The translations under genes were made by a program, and so were the position numbers. The notes beneath the pieces are model-generated. The model made no database searches. It was not told the DNA's origin and saw only the letters and a program-made list of their open reading frames with translations. This document shows, piece after piece, positions 1 to 6,983 of a stretch of 11,194 bases of DNA (within the stretch, counting starts at the first letter, position 1; every line of letters begins with the position of its first letter). Source of the stretch: Candidatus Pacearchaeota archaeon. GTDB lineage: Archaea > Nanobdellota > Nanobdellia > Pacearchaeales > GW2011-AR1. Location of the stretch: the NCBI GenBank assembly GCA_016186375.1, contig JACPLS010000001.1, forward strand, positions 1-11,194, written 5' to 3'.

Positions 1-96
1 TTTAACAAAGATCAACTTGAATCTTTTAGAAAATATAAAGTAAATGTTAAAGGAAAGTTTGATAAGAAAATTATTATTGACAAGATTAAGTATTAA
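1..96 (+). CDS. C-terminal end of an unidentified protein (partial)
   Basis: The first reading frame is open from base 1 to a TAA at 94-96 and gives 31 residues, rich in lysine and isoleucine, ending DKIKY. The start lies outside the window. The composition is that of an ordinary soluble protein tail, but nothing identifies the family. The gap to the next gene (97-172) carries that gene's TATA box, so the two are probably transcribed separately. It could also be a chance open frame, which is moderately likely at this length. Confidence 0.55.
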   Translation, partial: FNKDQLESFRKYKVNVKGKFDKKIIIDKIKY

Positions 97-143
97 TGCT
101 AATATTTTATCTACTTAAATTGAGTAAAAAGTTAAAATGCTAA

Positions 144-151
144 TTTAAATA
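144..151 (+). promoter_or_regulatory. TATA box of the secreted beta-rich protein gene
   Basis: TTTAAATA lies with its centre about 26 bases ahead of the ATG at 173. That is the usual archaeal distance from TATA box to transcription start, so the mRNA would begin at or next to the start codon (leaderless). There is no Shine-Dalgarno sequence ahead of the ATG, which agrees with this. The reading is inferred from spacing only. Confidence 0.5.
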
Positions 152-172
152 TCAATCAAATTGATTCATTTA

Positions 173-913
173 ATGGCTTTAGAAAAATTATTAACTTCTT
201 TAATTAGTGTATTAGGGATCGTAAGTTTTAACCATGTTAATGCAGAAAATAAAATTGATAATATTAAGGTTGGTTTTTCATCAGAAATAGCAAACGAATA
301 TGTTGCAAAACCCGGATTTATATTTGGAAGTGGACCAGTTAATCAAACTACATTAAGCTTATCTATAAATAATGTTATAAAAAAAGAAGATACTCTATCA
401 GTTTTTGCATGGTCTAATTATGATATTACTGACAGGGAAATACATGAAGTTGATACTGGATTAAATTATTCAAGAGGTTTTAATATAAAAAATGGAAAAT
501 TAATGGTTGAAATAAGCCCTCAATACTGGTTTTATCCTTCTGGTTTAATATTAAATTATGATTATGCTTTTGATGCGAGAGTCAGATATCAGAACAATAT
601 TGCTAATACAGATTTATTATTTAGGAATATTTTTGCACATGAAAATACTCCTAATAGACAAATTTATTGTCTGACAGAATCAAAGTCATTTAAAGCTAAA
701 TCATTTGGCGTTGTTCCTGGAATTACTCTTTCGTTTATCAATGGGTTTCCTGGAACTAAAGATGGTTTAGCTCATATTACCCCAAAAGCTAATTTTGAAT
801 ATAAAAAGGGAAATTCTTCTGTTTTCTTTAATGCGGGATATCAATTTGGTTTTAATACGGATAAAGTAAAGAATACACCTGTGATAAGTATAGGATTTGG
901 ATTAAATTTTTAA
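173..913 (+). CDS. Secreted beta-rich protein, possible beta-barrel
   Basis: A 246-residue protein of unknown function. Residues 1-24 look like a Sec signal peptide: a short charged start, a hydrophobic core (LLTSLISVLGIVSF) and a cleavage-like VNA-EN. The rest shows about ten stretches of alternating polar and aromatic/aliphatic residues separated by short polar turns, for example TLSVFAWSNYD, KLMVEISPQYWFYP, SSVFFNAGYQFGFN and the last strand VISIGFGLNF, which ends in phenylalanine. This pattern is typical of bacterial outer-membrane barrels, where a terminal Phe is part of the insertion signal. An archaeon without an outer membrane would not need that, so it may instead be a cell-surface beta protein. 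The frame also opens at TTG 161, but the ATG at 173 gives the better signal peptide and the right distance from the TATA box at 144. The neighbouring tRNA and polymerase genes do not suggest a role. Confidence 0.75.
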   Translation: MALEKLLTSLISVLGIVSFNHVNAENKIDNIKVGFSSEIANEYVAKPGFIFGSGPVNQTTLSLSINNVIKKEDTLSVFAWSNYDITDREIHEVDTGLNYSRGFNIKNGKLMVEISPQYWFYPSGLILNYDYAFDARVRYQNNIANTDLLFRNIFAHENTPNRQIYCLTESKSFKAKSFGVVPGITLSFINGFPGTKDGLAHITPKANFEYKKGNSSVFFNAGYQFGFNTDKVKNTPVISIGFGLNF

Positions 914-944
914 TTTGGCAATCTAAAATTTCTTTTAAAGAAGA

Positions 945-952
945 TTTAAAAA
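945..952 (+). promoter_or_regulatory. Candidate TATA box of tRNA-Lys
   Basis: TTTAAAAA preceded by the purine-rich AAAGAAGA, a reasonable BRE, is centred about 27 bases ahead of the mature tRNA 5' end at 976. Transcription would start at or very near the first tRNA base. A second AT-rich match at 963-972 is too close to the tRNA to be its promoter. Confidence 0.45.
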
Positions 953-975
953 CGCTCTATAATTTAAATATATAT

Positions 976-1050
976 GGCTCCGTAGCTCAGCCCGGTCAGA
1001 GTACTGGCCTTTTAAGCCAGGTGTCGGGGGTTCAAATCCCCTCGGAGCCA
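976..1050 (+). tRNA. tRNA-Lys (UUU)
   Basis: A complete 75-base cloverleaf. The acceptor stem is GGCTCCG (976-982) with CGGAGCC (1043-1049), and the discriminator is A1050. The D arm is GCTC/GAGT. The anticodon stem is CTGGC/GCCAG around the loop CTTTTAA, with anticodon TTT at 1011-1013. The T arm is GGGGG/CCCCT around TTCAAAT. The trailing CCA of the sequence is acceptor stem plus discriminator, so the CCA tail is not encoded. No intron is present. The anticodon reads AAA/AAG, lysine codons that are very common in this AT-rich window. T5 at 1051-1055 directly follows and could end the transcript. Confidence 0.97.
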
Positions 1051-1055
1051 TTTTT
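1051..1055 (+). terminator. Short T tract after tRNA-Lys
   Basis: Five T residues immediately follow the tRNA discriminator base. Archaeal polymerase terminates on oligo-T tracts without needing a hairpin, so this is a plausible but short terminator. Confidence 0.35.
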
Positions 1056-1079
1056 ATCAATTATATTCTTGAGAACTAT

Positions 1080-1102
1080 AAAGTTTAAATAGTTCAAACT
1101 TT
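1080..1102 (+). promoter_or_regulatory. TATA box embedded in a dyad, RNA polymerase operon leader
   Basis: AAAGTTT (1080-1086) and AAACTTT (1096-1102) form a perfect 7-bp inverted repeat with a 9-base spacer, and TTTAAATA (1084-1091) sits across its left arm. The box is centred about 30 bases ahead of an ATG at 1117. A TATA box inside a dyad is the arrangement expected of an operator where a repressor blocks TBP. No regulator can be named from the sequence. Confidence 0.35.
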
Positions 1103-1116
1103 GGAAAAGTTAATAA

Positions 1117-1179
1117 ATGAGAAGATTCTTAGACAGAAATTGGAGTTGTAACTTTCTAAAAAAATTAAATGTTTCGTAG
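1117..1179 (+). CDS. 20-codon mini-ORF in the rpoH leader (possible leader peptide)
   Basis: ATG at 1117 opens a 20-residue frame (MRRFLDRNWS to KKLNVS) that stops with TAG at 1177-1179. It has a TATA box at 1084-1091 at roughly the right distance for a leaderless transcript and no Shine-Dalgarno. Its stop codon overlaps the loop and the first right-arm base of the 11-bp hairpin at 1165-1189, so translation would melt the left arm. It may be a chance ORF; the case for a leader peptide rests only on position. Confidence 0.2.
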   Translation: MRRFLDRNWSCNFLKKLNVS

Positions 1180-1189
1180 AAACATTTAA
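1165..1189 (+). promoter_or_regulatory. Perfect 11-bp palindrome upstream of rpoH
   Basis: TTAAATGTTTC (1165-1175) is exactly complementary to GAAACATTTAA (1179-1189) around the triloop GTA. It lies about 10 bases before the TATA-like TTTATAAA at 1199-1206 and overlaps another AT-rich candidate at 1185-1192. It could be a regulator's operator at the operon promoter or an RNA hairpin in a longer leader. It is not followed by a T tract, so a simple terminator is unlikely. Confidence 0.5.
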
Positions 1190-1198
1190 AAAGCCAGT

Positions 1199-1206
1199 TT
1201 TATAAA
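1199..1206 (+). promoter_or_regulatory. Proximal TATA-like box of rpoH
   Basis: TTTATAAA is centred about 41 bases before the rpoH ATG, predicting a start near 1229 and a leader of roughly 15 bases. That leader contains ATCTCCCCC rather than a Shine-Dalgarno sequence. It competes with the dyad-embedded box at 1084-1091, and both may be used. Confidence 0.4.
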
Positions 1207-1243
1207 CTTTTAAGGAACTAGTTATTGTTTTATCATCTCCCCC

Positions 1244-1450
1244 ATGCACTTACTACAGCCAAGACATACTAAACTGAAACCTGAAGAGGTAAAAGCCCTA
1301 CTTGAGAAATTTAATATTTCATTGTCACAATTACCAAAAATAAAGGCTGATGACACAGCTGTACCTCAAGAGAGTAAACAGGGTGATATTTTAAAAATAG
1401 AAAGAAAGGAGGTTGACAAGGTTCATACTTATTATAGAGTTGTTGCCTAA
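1244..1450 (+). CDS. rpoH: RNA polymerase subunit RpoH (Rpo5)
   Basis: A complete 68-residue archaeal RpoH, the counterpart of the C-terminal domain of eukaryotic Rpb5. It sits in the lower jaw of RNA polymerase and contacts the RpoA subunit and downstream DNA. Family features seen are the N-terminal PRHTKL segment, the helix LKPEEVKALLEKFNI, the signature LPKIKADDTAV, the GDILKIER strand and the terminal YYRVV. The length matches the family. The ATG at 1244 gives the normal N-terminus, and no Shine-Dalgarno precedes it. It is the first gene of the operon, with rpoB starting 7 bases after its stop. Confidence 0.96.
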   Translation: MHLLQPRHTKLKPEEVKALLEKFNISLSQLPKIKADDTAVPQESKQGDILKIERKEVDKVHTYYRVVA

Positions 1451-1457
1451 AAAATAA

Positions 1458-4400
1458 ATGGATAAACAAAAAAATATTATTGTAAAAAAATATCTTGAAC
1501 AACATTCTTTAGTTGAATCAAATATTCTATCATTTAATGATTTCTTAAACAATAGAATGCAAAGAATAGTTAGTGAGATGAATTCTAATATTTCCAACGA
1601 AGAAGTTGAAATTAAACTAGGTAAAATCAGAATTGAGAAGCCGAATATTATAGAATCTGATGGAAGCACAAGTCTTGTAACACCGACAATCGCAAGACTA
1701 AGAAATCTTACCTACAGTGCCCCAATTTTTGTCGAATTAACTGTAAAATATGGAGGGCAAAGTGACAGCTCTGAAGTTGAAATTGGAAGAATTCCAGTTA
1801 TGGTGAGAAGTGCTGGCTGCAATACTTACGGAATGAATCGAGAAAAACTTCGAGAAATTTTTATGGACCCTCTAGATCCTGGAGGATACTTTATTGTTAA
1901 TGGAAATGAAAGAGTAATGGTCATGAGTGAGGATTTGGCAGCTAACCAACCGTTTGTTGAAGAAGGCAGGCAGGGACTTAGTGTGAGGTTTTTCTCACAA
2001 AGAGGGTCATACAGGATTCCTACAACTATATCTGAGACTAGTGAAGGTATATTAGAAGTTAGCTTTAGCAGATTGAAAAACATTCCTGCTATTATAATGC
2101 TTAAAGCACTTGGCTTGATAAAAGAAGCAGATATCTCAAAAAATATTAATTATGAAAATGATTGTTTAATCGTCAATTTATATGAATTTGCAAAAATCCA
2201 AAGTGCTGAAGATGCTATGCTGGCGATTGCTGAAAAATCAGGTATTCAGGGAACAAAGAAAGAGATTTTAGACAGAATTAAACAAAGAATTGAATCTTTC
2301 TTTCTTCCTCATATAGGACTAGAAAAAGGAGCAAGAACCGAAAAAGCCTTAACTCTAAGCAGATTGATTAATTTATATTTGAAGGCAAAGGAAAATGATA
2401 AAATAAAGACTGATAAAGACCATTATGCCAATAAAAGAGTAAAATTGTCTGGTGATTTGATGGCTGATTTGTTCAGAGTAAACCTTGGAATTTTAGTAAG
2501 AGATATTCAATATTCTCTGCAAAAAGTTGCAAAAAGAAAGAAGTTTTATTCTATTAAAACAATAGCAAAATCAACGTTATTCAGCCAGAGAATAGAAAGT
2601 GCTATTGCAACTGGTAGCTGGATAGGAGAGAGAAGCGGTGTAACACAAAACATGAAAAAAACTAATTATCTTGAAATGCTTTCTCAATTACAAAGAGTAT
2701 CGAGCATGCTTCCTGGAGAACAAGAAAATTTTATGGCAAGAACCTTGCACCCAACTCATTATGGGAGATTCTGCCCAACTGAAACACCTGAAGGAACTGA
2801 AATAGGTTTGAGAAAAAATCTTTCATTAATGAGCAGGATATCTACCGCAGTTGAATTTGATGAGGTTTCTGCATTTAAATTATTTAATGAGATTGGATTA
2901 AACAAAGAATCCGGTAAAGATGTTTTCTTAAATGGCCGATTTATAGGATATGTTGTTAATGCCAAAGAATTTGTTAAAGAAATCAGGAAAGCCAGGAGAG
3001 AAAATAAATTGCCAAAAGAGCTTAGTATAAGATTAGACGATTTATTTGACCAGATTACAATGTCCATAGAAGTCGGAAGAGTTTTAAGACCTCTTATTGT
3101 AGTTGAAGAAGGTATAAGCAAATTAAAAGATGAACATTTGGTCTTACTTGAAAATAATAAGCTTAAATGGGATGATTTAGTTAGAGAGGGAATTATTGAA
3201 TATATTGATGCGGCTGAAGAAGAAAATGCCTTAGTCGCTCTTAGGACAGAAAACCTGACAGAAGAACACACTCATCTAGAAATTCATCCAATTGATTTAT
3301 TTGGTCTTATCACCAGTCTCGTACCATTTGGAAATCACGATCAATCGTCAAGATTAAATAGAGGGAGTAAAACTCTTACACAAAGCTTAGGAATTTATGC
3401 CGCTAATTATTTAGTTAGATTAGATACTGATGTTTCAATATTACACTATCCACAAAAACCATTAGTCAGAAGCTTTGTATACGATACATTAGAAGTTTAT
3501 CCAGCGGGACAAAACATTGTTGTTGCAATTATGCCTTTTGAAGGATACAATATGGAAGACGCCGTTGTTTTAAATAAGGGAAGTGTTGACCGAGGAATGG
3601 GGCGAAGCACTTATTTTAGGCCTTATTCTGCCACAGAACTACAATATGCAGGAGGTTTGTCTGATGAAATACTTATCCCTGAAAAAGATACTGCTGGATA
3701 TAGGACAGAAGCTTCTTATAAATTCCTGGAAGATGATGGAGTAGTTTATCCAGAAGCAGACATGAAAGAAGGAGAGGTTATTATAGGAAAAGTTACACCA
3801 CCAAAGTTCTTAAGTGAGGCCAAAGACATTAGCATACAAGCTAAAAAAGAAGCAAGTGTTGCAATCAGGCAGGAAGAAAGAGGAACTATTGATGCTGTTT
3901 TCATTACTGTTGATCAAGAAGGAAACAAGGTGGTTCAGGTAAAATCAAGAGACTCAAGATTACCAGAGCCAGGAGATAAATTCTCAACACCACATGGTCA
4001 GAAAGGAGTTGTCGGGCTTATTGCTGATGCGGAAGATATACCTTTCACTTCAAAAGGAGTAAGACCAGACTTAATATTCAATCCTCACAGTATCCCAAGC
4101 AGAATGACAGTTGGATATTTAATAGAGTTATTAGCTGGAAAATCAGCATCTCTATCAGGAAAGATAATGGACGGAACTTCATTTACGGGACAGAAAGTTG
4201 AAGATTTCGAAAAATTACTACAAGAATTAGGTTTTAGTTTCGATGGTAAGGAAGAAATGTATCATGGCATTACTGGAAAAAAACTGGAAGCGAAGATATA
4301 TATTGGAAACATGTATTATTTGAAACTAAGGTATATGGTTAAGAATAAGATTCATGCCAGAGCGTCAGGAAAAGTCACTCTTTTAACCAGACAGCCAATT

Positions 4401-4706
4401 GAGGGAAGGGCAAGAGGAGGAGCCTTAAGATTGGGAGAAATGGAGCAACAGGCTTTAGCTGGTCATGGAGCTTCATTACTTTTGAAAGAAAGATATGATT
4501 CTGACAAAACTGTTGTTTATATATGCAAAGATTGCGGAAATATGACTTATGAAGATACTCTTAGAGATAAGGTGATTTGCACTTTATGCAATGGTGCAGA
4601 AACAGAACCGATTGAAATATCTTATGCGTTCAAGCTCCTTGTTGATGAACTACTTGGCCTCGGCATACTCACTTCATTTGAATTAAAAAATAAATTTGAG
4701 CAATAA
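1458..4706 (+). CDS. rpoB: RNA polymerase subunit RpoB (Rpo2), unsplit
   Basis: The second-largest polymerase subunit, forming one side of the active-site cleft. At 1082 residues it is a single chain, unlike the B'/B'' pair of many methanogens and haloarchaea. The order of domains is normal: protrusion and lobe in the first 400 residues; the fork with TLHPTHYGRFCPTETPEG at 429-446; the hybrid-binding region with GYNMED at 696-701, including the acidic pair near the active site; GDKFSTPHGQKG at 839-850; the anchor and switch segment RARGGALRLGEMEQQ; and a C-terminal zinc clamp with C1023, C1026, C1041 and C1044. It ends in a typical archaeal tail and looks intact. The ATG at 1458 follows the rpoH stop closely without a clear ribosome-binding site. 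The next gene starts 2 bases after its stop, indicating one transcript. Confidence 0.98.
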   Translation: MDKQKNIIVKKYLEQHSLVESNILSFNDFLNNRMQRIVSEMNSNISNEEVEIKLGKIRIEKPNIIESDGSTSLVTPTIARLRNLTYSAPIFVELTVKYGGQSDSSEVEIGRIPVMVRSAGCNTYGMNREKLREIFMDPLDPGGYFIVNGNERVMVMSEDLAANQPFVEEGRQGLSVRFFSQRGSYRIPTTISETSEGILEVSFSRLKNIPAIIMLKALGLIKEADISKNINYENDCLIVNLYEFAKIQSAEDAMLAIAEKSGIQGTKKEILDRIKQRIESFFLPHIGLEKGARTEKALTLSRLINLYLKAKENDKIKTDKDHYANKRVKLSGDLMADLFRVNLGILVRDIQYSLQKVAKRKKFYSIKTIAKSTLFSQRIESAIATGSWIGERSGVTQNMKKTNYLEMLSQLQRVSSMLPGEQENFMARTLHPTHYGRFCPTETPEGTEIGLRKNLSLMSRISTAVEFDEVSAFKLFNEIGLNKESGKDVFLNGRFIGYVVNAKEFVKEIRKARRENKLPKELSIRLDDLFDQITMSIEVGRVLRPLIVVEEGISKLKDEHLVLLENNKLKWDDLVREGIIEYIDAAEEENALVALRTENLTEEHTHLEIHPIDLFGLITSLVPFGNHDQSSRLNRGSKTLTQSLGIYAANYLVRLDTDVSILHYPQKPLVRSFVYDTLEVYPAGQNIVVAIMPFEGYNMEDAVVLNKGSVDRGMGRSTYFRPYSATELQYAGGLSDEILIPEKDTAGYRTEASYKFLEDDGVVYPEADMKEGEVIIGKVTPPKFLSEAKDISIQAKKEASVAIRQEERGTIDAVFITVDQEGNKVVQVKSRDSRLPEPGDKFSTPHGQKGVVGLIADAEDIPFTSKGVRPDLIFNPHSIPSRMTVGYLIELLAGKSASLSGKIMDGTSFTGQKVEDFEKLLQELGFSFDGKEEMYHGITGKKLEAKIYIGNMYYLKLRYMVKNKIHARASGKVTLLTRQPIEGRARGGALRLGEMEQQALAGHGASLLLKERYDSDKTVVYICKDCGNMTYEDTLRDKVICTLCNGAETEPIEISYAFKLLVDELLGLGILTSFELKNKFEQ

Positions 4707-4708
4707 AG

Positions 4709-5041
4709 ATGATAAAACAATTACAACCTGATAAAAAAGGTTATGGACTTGAAGTTGTTGATAGTTCTGAACTAGATAGGGGTACGCAAACTGATCTTAC
4801 TCTAAAATATATTGAAGAATATGTTTCTACAAGAGAAGGTATCCTTAGGAGACTATATGATGATAGATACTTAGCATTTTCTTTAGATGAAGGAATTATT
4901 GATAGTGATTCTAATTTTCAAGAATTAATAAAGCGAATAAAACTTATGCCTGGAAGAGTACTTCCAGTAGGCTCTAATCCAGGAAAACTTGTAATTATTA
5001 GGTATATTGATAATGTTATGGGTTTAGGAGGAATAAAATGA
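4709..5041 (+). CDS. Cassette protein 1: small protein with acidic D-x-D domain
   Basis: A 110-residue protein of unknown function, the first of four related genes between rpoB and rpoA. Residues 31-105 match the shared domain: a charged helix (YIEEYVSTREGILRRLY), a strand (DRYLAFSLDEG), the motif IIDSDSN at 63-69, a second helix (ELIKRIK) and a closing hydrophobic strand (LVIIRYIDNV). The first 30 residues are unique to this copy. The arrangement distantly recalls DUF5678-type small domains, which is a guess from memory. It starts 2 bases after rpoB, and its TGA overlaps the next ATG by 4 bases (ATGA), so translation is coupled. No signal peptide or membrane segment is visible. Confidence 0.85.
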   Translation: MIKQLQPDKKGYGLEVVDSSELDRGTQTDLTLKYIEEYVSTREGILRRLYDDRYLAFSLDEGIIDSDSNFQELIKRIKLMPGRVLPVGSNPGKLVIIRYIDNVMGLGGIK

Positions 5042-5298
5042 TTACAAAATTAAGTTTATACGAGAGGATGGTGGGGAGTGTTGATAAATTTATGAATTAT
5101 GCTAGAAAAAATGAAGAAGAAGTTAAAAGAAAATATCGAGAAGATAATTTAGCAATAGATGCTGATGGTGTGATAATTCATGATAGTGATATTGAAAGAT
5201 TAGGAAAGAGAATTCAAAATAAATTTATAGTTTATCTTGGAACTATAAATAATATTGTTAATCCACCAATATTTATGAGTTTGGGGGCGAGGGTGTAA
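5038..5298 (+). CDS. Cassette protein 2: small protein with acidic D-x-D domain
   Basis: 86 residues, nearly all one copy of the shared domain: helix NYARKNEEEVKRKYRED, strand NLAIDADG, motif VIIHDSD at 45-51, helix ERLGKRIQ, and the closing strand FIVYLGTINNIVNPP. The last part closely resembles the end of cassette protein 4 (ITNIDRVLNP), showing common descent. The start overlaps the stop of protein 1, with AGGAGGA just upstream as a good Shine-Dalgarno sequence. Function is unknown; being co-translated with polymerase subunits suggests, but does not show, a link to transcription. Confidence 0.85.
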   Translation: MITKLSLYERMVGSVDKFMNYARKNEEEVKRKYREDNLAIDADGVIIHDSDIERLGKRIQNKFIVYLGTINNIVNPPIFMSLGARV

Positions 5299-5299
5299 A

Positions 5300-5575
5300 A
5301 TGGCAAAACAGATAGATGAAGGTCATATGAGTGTTTTGAATTATTTATTCGATAATCGAGAACAATTTGCACGAGATCATGAAGAATTTATTGCGGTTGA
5401 GATACCTTATTTCCCTGATTATTCTTCAAGAGGGAGTGTTAGAATTGTTGATAGCGATGCTGATGAAATTGAACTTATCAGAAGAGTAAAGTCTTCTGGA
5501 GTATATGGGATTCTATATACGACATTAAATAAGGCGTTAATTTCAAGAAAAAAACATATGGAGGAGAGAAGTTAA
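5300..5575 (+). CDS. Cassette protein 3: small protein with acidic D-x-D domain
   Basis: 91 residues and the most divergent copy. It keeps the charged helix (NYLFDNREQFARDHEEF), a longer strand and loop region (IAVEIPYFPDYSSRGS), the motif RIVDSDADE at 48-56, the helix ELIRRVK and a closing strand (GILYTTLNKAL). The extra residues before the motif set it apart from its neighbours. It begins one base after the stop of protein 2, with GCGAGGG as a purine-rich ribosome-binding site, and ends one base before protein 4. No family can be assigned with confidence. Confidence 0.82.
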   Translation: MAKQIDEGHMSVLNYLFDNREQFARDHEEFIAVEIPYFPDYSSRGSVRIVDSDADEIELIRRVKSSGVYGILYTTLNKALISRKKHMEERS

Positions 5576-5576
5576 A

Positions 5577-6125
5577 ATGACAGGAAACTTAGGATACCAG
5601 GAATTAGAAATGAAAATAATTGAAAGAGTTAGAATGTCACACTTTGATCAATTAAGAAAAAATTTGGAATTTGTTAAAGAAGAAGAAGAAAGTCTTAGAA
5701 GTAGATTTCCAGGTGAGTTTTTAGTTATTGGTTACAATAGACTATTAGATCATGGATCTGACCGTAAATCGCTTTATAGAAGATATATTACTGAAGCTGT
5801 TAATCCTCAATATTTGTGTGTTGTAGGTAAAATTGAAGAGATATTAGAATTAGAAGAAGAAATTCAACAAAGAAAATGGGAAAATGACTTTGTAAAAATA
5901 AAAAAGTCTGTAGAGGTTTATGTTAGTAATAATGAAGATGAGCTTAGAAGAAGATATGGTAATGATTATATAGCATTTGGTGAGGGAGATAAGATAATTG
6001 ATCACGATACTGATGAAATTCAACTTTCAAGAAAATTAGAAAAAAATTCTGGACTAATCTTTATAACTAATATTGATAGAGTTTTAAATCCACGAGAAGA
6101 ATTTATAGGGGAGAGTGTAAAATGA
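5577..6125 (+). CDS. Cassette protein 4: tandem two-copy D-x-D domain protein
   Basis: 182 residues with two copies of the domain found once in each upstream neighbour. Copy one (about 24-95) has helix KNLEFVKEEEESLRSRF, strand EFLVIGYN and motif LLDHGSD at 56-62, where the first D-x-D has decayed. Copy two (about 107-172) is the clearest of all, with SNNEDELRRRYGNDYIAF, IIDHDTDE at 140-147, and LIFITNIDRVLNP. A glutamate-rich helix (about 85-105) links them. GGAGGAGAG precedes the ATG. The stop overlaps the rpoA start by 4 bases, so the cassette is locked into the polymerase operon by coupling. Function is unknown; it probably arose by duplication of a cassette neighbour. Confidence 0.85.
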   Translation: MTGNLGYQELEMKIIERVRMSHFDQLRKNLEFVKEEEESLRSRFPGEFLVIGYNRLLDHGSDRKSLYRRYITEAVNPQYLCVVGKIEEILELEEEIQQRKWENDFVKIKKSVEVYVSNNEDELRRRYGNDYIAFGEGDKIIDHDTDEIQLSRKLEKNSGLIFITNIDRVLNPREEFIGESVK

Positions 6126-6823
6126 GAGAAAAATATTTCCGAAAACAAGTAAGAGCATTGAGATTCAGCTTACTTAGCCCGGAGAAGGTAAAGAAATTGA
6201 GTGCAGCAAAAATAGTTACACCTGAATTGTATGATATTGATGGTTTTCCTGTTGATGGAGGGCTTATGGACTTAAGATTGGGAGCAATTGACCCTGGAGT
6301 AAGCTGTAGGACTTGCGGGAAGAGAGTTAAAGAATGCCCTGGACATCCCGGATGCATTGACCTAGCCAGGCCTGTTTTTCATATTAAATATATCCCATTA
6401 ATTGAATTGTGTTTAAGAACGTTTTGTCCTTCTTGTGGAAAATTAACTTTGAGCGAGGAAAAACAAAAAGACCATACTCCAAGTGAAAGATCAAAAAAAG
6501 CCAGAGATGCTAAAAGATGTCCTCATTGTAATGAAATGATTGAGAGAGTAAAATTAGATAAACCAAGTACTTTTATGATAGGAAAAAAGAGATTAAATTC
6601 CATAGAAGTCAGGCAAAGACTGGTTTTAATAAAAGATGAAGAGCTCAAGAGAATAGGGATCAATGCTAAGACTTGTAGACCAGAATGGTCTGTTCTTTCC
6701 CTACTGTTAGTACCTTCAGTTACTGTAAGACCCTCAATAACTCTCGATAGTGGAGAAAGAAGTGAAGACGACATGACTCATAAATTATCGGACATAACAA
6801 TATCATGTAACCACATTTTTTGA
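6122..6823 (+). CDS. rpoA: RNA polymerase subunit RpoA, N-terminal piece (gene broken near 6797)
   Basis: The N-terminal part of the largest polymerase subunit (A'), carrying the clamp. Visible are the first zinc site C62, C65, C72, H75 (CRTCG, then ECPGH), the second zinc site C102, C105, C133, C136, the PEWSVLSLLLVPSVTVRPSI segment and the clamp coiled-coil start EDDMTHKLSDI. After I225 the normal continuation (about 27 residues resembling VRINQRLKENIEAG and onward) is absent. The frame instead reads eight foreign residues to a TGA at 6821-6823. In the other frame, from 6798, the conserved QYHVTTFFDN and all following sequence resume. The net change is thus a loss of about 80 bases. The start overlaps the stop of cassette protein 4 and has GGGGAGAG as ribosome-binding site. 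As sequenced, this piece alone cannot make a polymerase. Confidence 0.9.
   Translation: MREKYFRKQVRALRFSLLSPEKVKKLSAAKIVTPELYDIDGFPVDGGLMDLRLGAIDPGVSCRTCGKRVKECPGHPGCIDLARPVFHIKYIPLIELCLRTFCPSCGKLTLSEEKQKDHTPSERSKKARDAKRCPHCNEMIERVKLDKPSTFMIGKKRLNSIEVRQRLVLIKDEELKRIGINAKTCRPEWSVLSLLLVPSVTVRPSITLDSGERSEDDMTHKLSDITISCNHIF
6797..6798 (+). other. Frame-breaking deletion point in rpoA
   Basis: Left of this point the frame starting at 6122 encodes THKLSDI. Right of it the frame of the downstream ORF encodes QYHVTTFFDN, directly preceded by an in-frame TAA at 6795-6797. Relative to other archaeal A' proteins as I recall them, about 27 codons are missing with one extra base left, a net deletion near 80 bases. 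The 62 codons from 6798 to 6983 remain highly conserved although no ATG, GTG or TTG start can reach them. Confidence 0.85.
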
Positions 6824-6983
6824 TAATACAATAAGCAAAATACCTCCAGCTAGGCACAGATCTGGGCAACCATTAAAAACAATTACTGAAAGAATTAAAG
6901 GAAAAGAAGGAAGGATAAGGCATAACCTTGCTGGGAAGAGAGTAAACTATTCAGCTAGAACTGTAATTTCCCCTGATCCTTTC

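Noticed and set aside
1311..1669. Minus-strand frames across the rpoH-rpoB junction
   Set aside because: They are antisense to two confidently identified genes and have no supporting signals.
2759..3271. A 170-codon open frame on the minus strand inside rpoB
   Set aside because: It lies wholly within conserved RpoB coding sequence; its Ser/Leu-rich composition is what the antisense of a Lys/Glu-rich gene gives.
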